This document shows positions 7,501-7,778 of a stretch of DNA of 7,778 bases, piece after piece. The notes beneath the pieces are model-generated. The model ran no database searches and was not told the origin of the DNA. It worked only from the letters and a program-made list of their open reading frames with translations. Source of the DNA: JASJBU01 sp965372385 (lineage in GTDB: Bacteria; Pseudomonadota; Gammaproteobacteria; Chromatiales; Chromatiaceae); NCBI GenBank assembly GCA_965372385.1, contig CBDVCD010000159.1, forward strand, positions 1-7,778, written 5' to 3'. Positions within the stretch are counted from its first letter, which is position 1, and each line of letters starts with the position of its first letter. The position numbers were made by a program, and so were the translations under genes.

Positions 7501-7639
7501 TGTCACTGACCTGTCCGCGCTGGGTCGTGGACTCGGACCACAGCAGCCCAGGCATCAATAAAGCCAACAGAAACAATGCTATGCCAATCCGCCGGCTTAG
7601 GGTCGCGGAAAAAAAGATTTGTCCGAAGATCACGTTCAT
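4568..7639 (-). CDS. MscK/KefA-type mechanosensitive channel
   Basis: A large MscS-superfamily channel of the inner membrane that should open under membrane tension and release solutes after osmotic downshock. From the ATG at 7639 it has 1023 residues (E. coli MscK and MscM: about 1110-1120). Order of parts: a probable signal peptide (RRIGIALFLLALLMPGLLWS, about 16-36); a long, Leu/Glu/Gln-rich periplasmic coiled coil (about 45-410); about ten hydrophobic segments (from about 441 to 813); then the pore helix with GALGVGIGFGLQNIANNF (about 825-842) and the MscS beta domain (ERPVRSNDWVTIGDKEGEV, NQDVIIPNADLVSN). MscK and MscM share this layout, so no symbol is given. The start is uncertain: neither the ATG at 7639 nor a TTG at 7681 has a ribosome binding site, and both lie inside a palindromic repeat that encodes the first 13 residues. 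The stop codon overlaps the htpG promoter; no terminator is seen between them, so readthrough into htpG is possible. Confidence 0.92.
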   Translation of the reverse strand: MNVIFGQIFFSATLSRRIGIALFLLALLMPGLLWSESTTQRGQVSDIVASRQNLLDEEAADLAEQEQELTAWRVQEPNRSTDLLTRTLTQVEVEQVQLAVETRKVALESIDLDIAASAQTRKELTTAIQLLKDQIQVLTAASDTADEKELLTNTKEVLAEKQQLLELEEQHTKQLSKRKKLAKERLALAEQWLRELHETFQGQQEKVRQQSLEELEQKLNAEQSSWQNKVIDLRNQLTQLRENPDTHLARIDLLEMQLLEAEESIFLLGNRLKWEQTRAHLEKITTSTVELELELGALKRRSAELEKLSNQLSSLGSLLNSKRTLLQLRQEVIDKRSLIDSEHQQEYRQTQAIFLRLFEKLTDQVDKISRLSDRVRERAVETEAAYLEQKKAGLTERHRLPGSASEWQPLFKELVSMPGKAVQIGRNTLFAFWTAMQQAEVGTWTLLLLLELLWIAACLGLGRLSKIKPSDAEYNFAHKATLVGTALFRDNRYSLLLGGLLIIAGWLLDIVPPGLLVIGSLAGAWLGARVTIDLSRWVLNSSVGFPAKQPGLHRLIVIYTIVVALACLVLVIAHMGLFSASLRDLFDRMFVVLLLPPAYLTLRIRTLLMEMFRENSKNVYWVRLLGLAGWAIPLAIMSAAVLGILGYINLAWYVAGYLALVIGILAGWLIARGLVMDLASTVEAAIKQRSQHSAFWVKSLLEPIHFLTRLLLFLVLLYMLYRLFVGDPTTGLDLKGWLSQPLFSIGETSVNSLDLLGSLLLLVLVFYSGRWVREITFSWLYSNIRDLGIRNSLSVFTQYAVVVIGLLVALSVIGIDLTSLTVFAGALGVGIGFGLQNIANNFISGIILLAERPVRSNDWVTIGDKEGEVSQIGMRSVTLTTWDNQDVIIPNADLVSNAFINWTRSNNVVRTVLFVGIHYQDDPHQAQAVIEEAVTMQPEVSLEPPPRIWLHEFGASSVDFRIHYYLDVKQFSRMEVKSKVLFAIWDALKEAGISIPYPQQDVYIKEMPGQGMLSRPNDLSTNA

Positions 7640-7778
7640 ATTTGGGTGAGATTTGGGCGATTTGATTGAGCAAATCCGCAAGACTAGCTGGACTAATTTG
7701 AGGAATTTGCGATTGAAAATCGCCCAAAGATTGCCCGAAGAGGGGCGTGAGATAGGACAAATCTTTTTTTCCGTGGCC
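7601..7778. repeat. 178-bp imperfect palindrome at the window edge
   Basis: The outer arms, 7601-7624 and 7755-7778, are inverted copies matching at 22 of 24 positions, including an A7/T7 tract within GGAAAAAAAGATTTGTCC. Further inward, TCACG (7630-7634) faces CGTGA (7746-7750), and TTTGGGCGATTT (7652-7663) faces AAATCGCCCAAA (7717-7728). All pairs share one centre near 7690, so this is one long, diverged palindrome rather than separate repeats. Smaller hairpins lie in each half (GCGATT/AATCGC around 7709-7723). The right arm ends at the last base shown, so the element may continue. It has the look of a small palindromic mobile element or dispersed repeat; no transposase is present. The left arm lies inside the channel gene's first codons. 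Confidence 0.75.

Noticed and set aside
7503..7760. An 85-codon minus-strand frame over the palindrome and channel start
   Set aside because: It overlaps the channel's signal peptide in another frame, has a TTG start and no ribosome binding site, and much of it comes from the palindrome.

Overview
This window reads like a stretch of chromosome from a gammaproteobacterium. The encoded proteins (HtpG, Adk, a YqiB/DUF1249 protein, an MscK-type channel and the start of a UvrY/GacA-like regulator) all resemble gammaproteobacterial families. The htpG-adk adjacency matches E. coli gene order, and there is a REPIN-like repeat pair. The species cannot be named from this sequence; a sulfur-oxidiser such as a member of the Chromatiales or relatives is only a guess.

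Every supportable gene lies on the minus strand, so transcription runs from high to low coordinates. From the right: (1) a 178-bp imperfect palindrome (7601-7778) reaches the window edge and overlaps the 5' end of the next gene. (2) A large MscK/KefA-type mechanosensitive channel gene follows (4568-7639). (3) A heat-shock (sigma-32 type) promoter, whose -35 box overlaps the channel's stop codon, serves htpG (2572-4476). (4) An inverted repeat downstream of htpG separates it from adk (1779-2423), which ends in a clear intrinsic terminator (1731-1755). (5) A thioredoxin-like protein with a GTG start (1276-1653) appears to have its own promoter. (6) A 311-bp stretch (965-1275) holds no confident gene. 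(7) A YqiB/DUF1249 gene lies at 473-964. (8) A 100-bp REPIN (338-437) sits in the next gap. (9) A broken response-regulator start (4-168) ends the window.

Functionally these are housekeeping and stress genes: protein folding (HtpG), thiol-disulfide exchange (Trx-like), adenylate balance (Adk) and osmotic-shock release (MscK type). They look like separate transcription units rather than one operon. The most unusual material lies at the two ends: a response-regulator gene that loses family similarity after about 30 codons, and a long palindrome that supplies the first codons of the channel gene. I did not see a new multi-gene system such as a defence island, CRISPR array or biosynthetic cluster.
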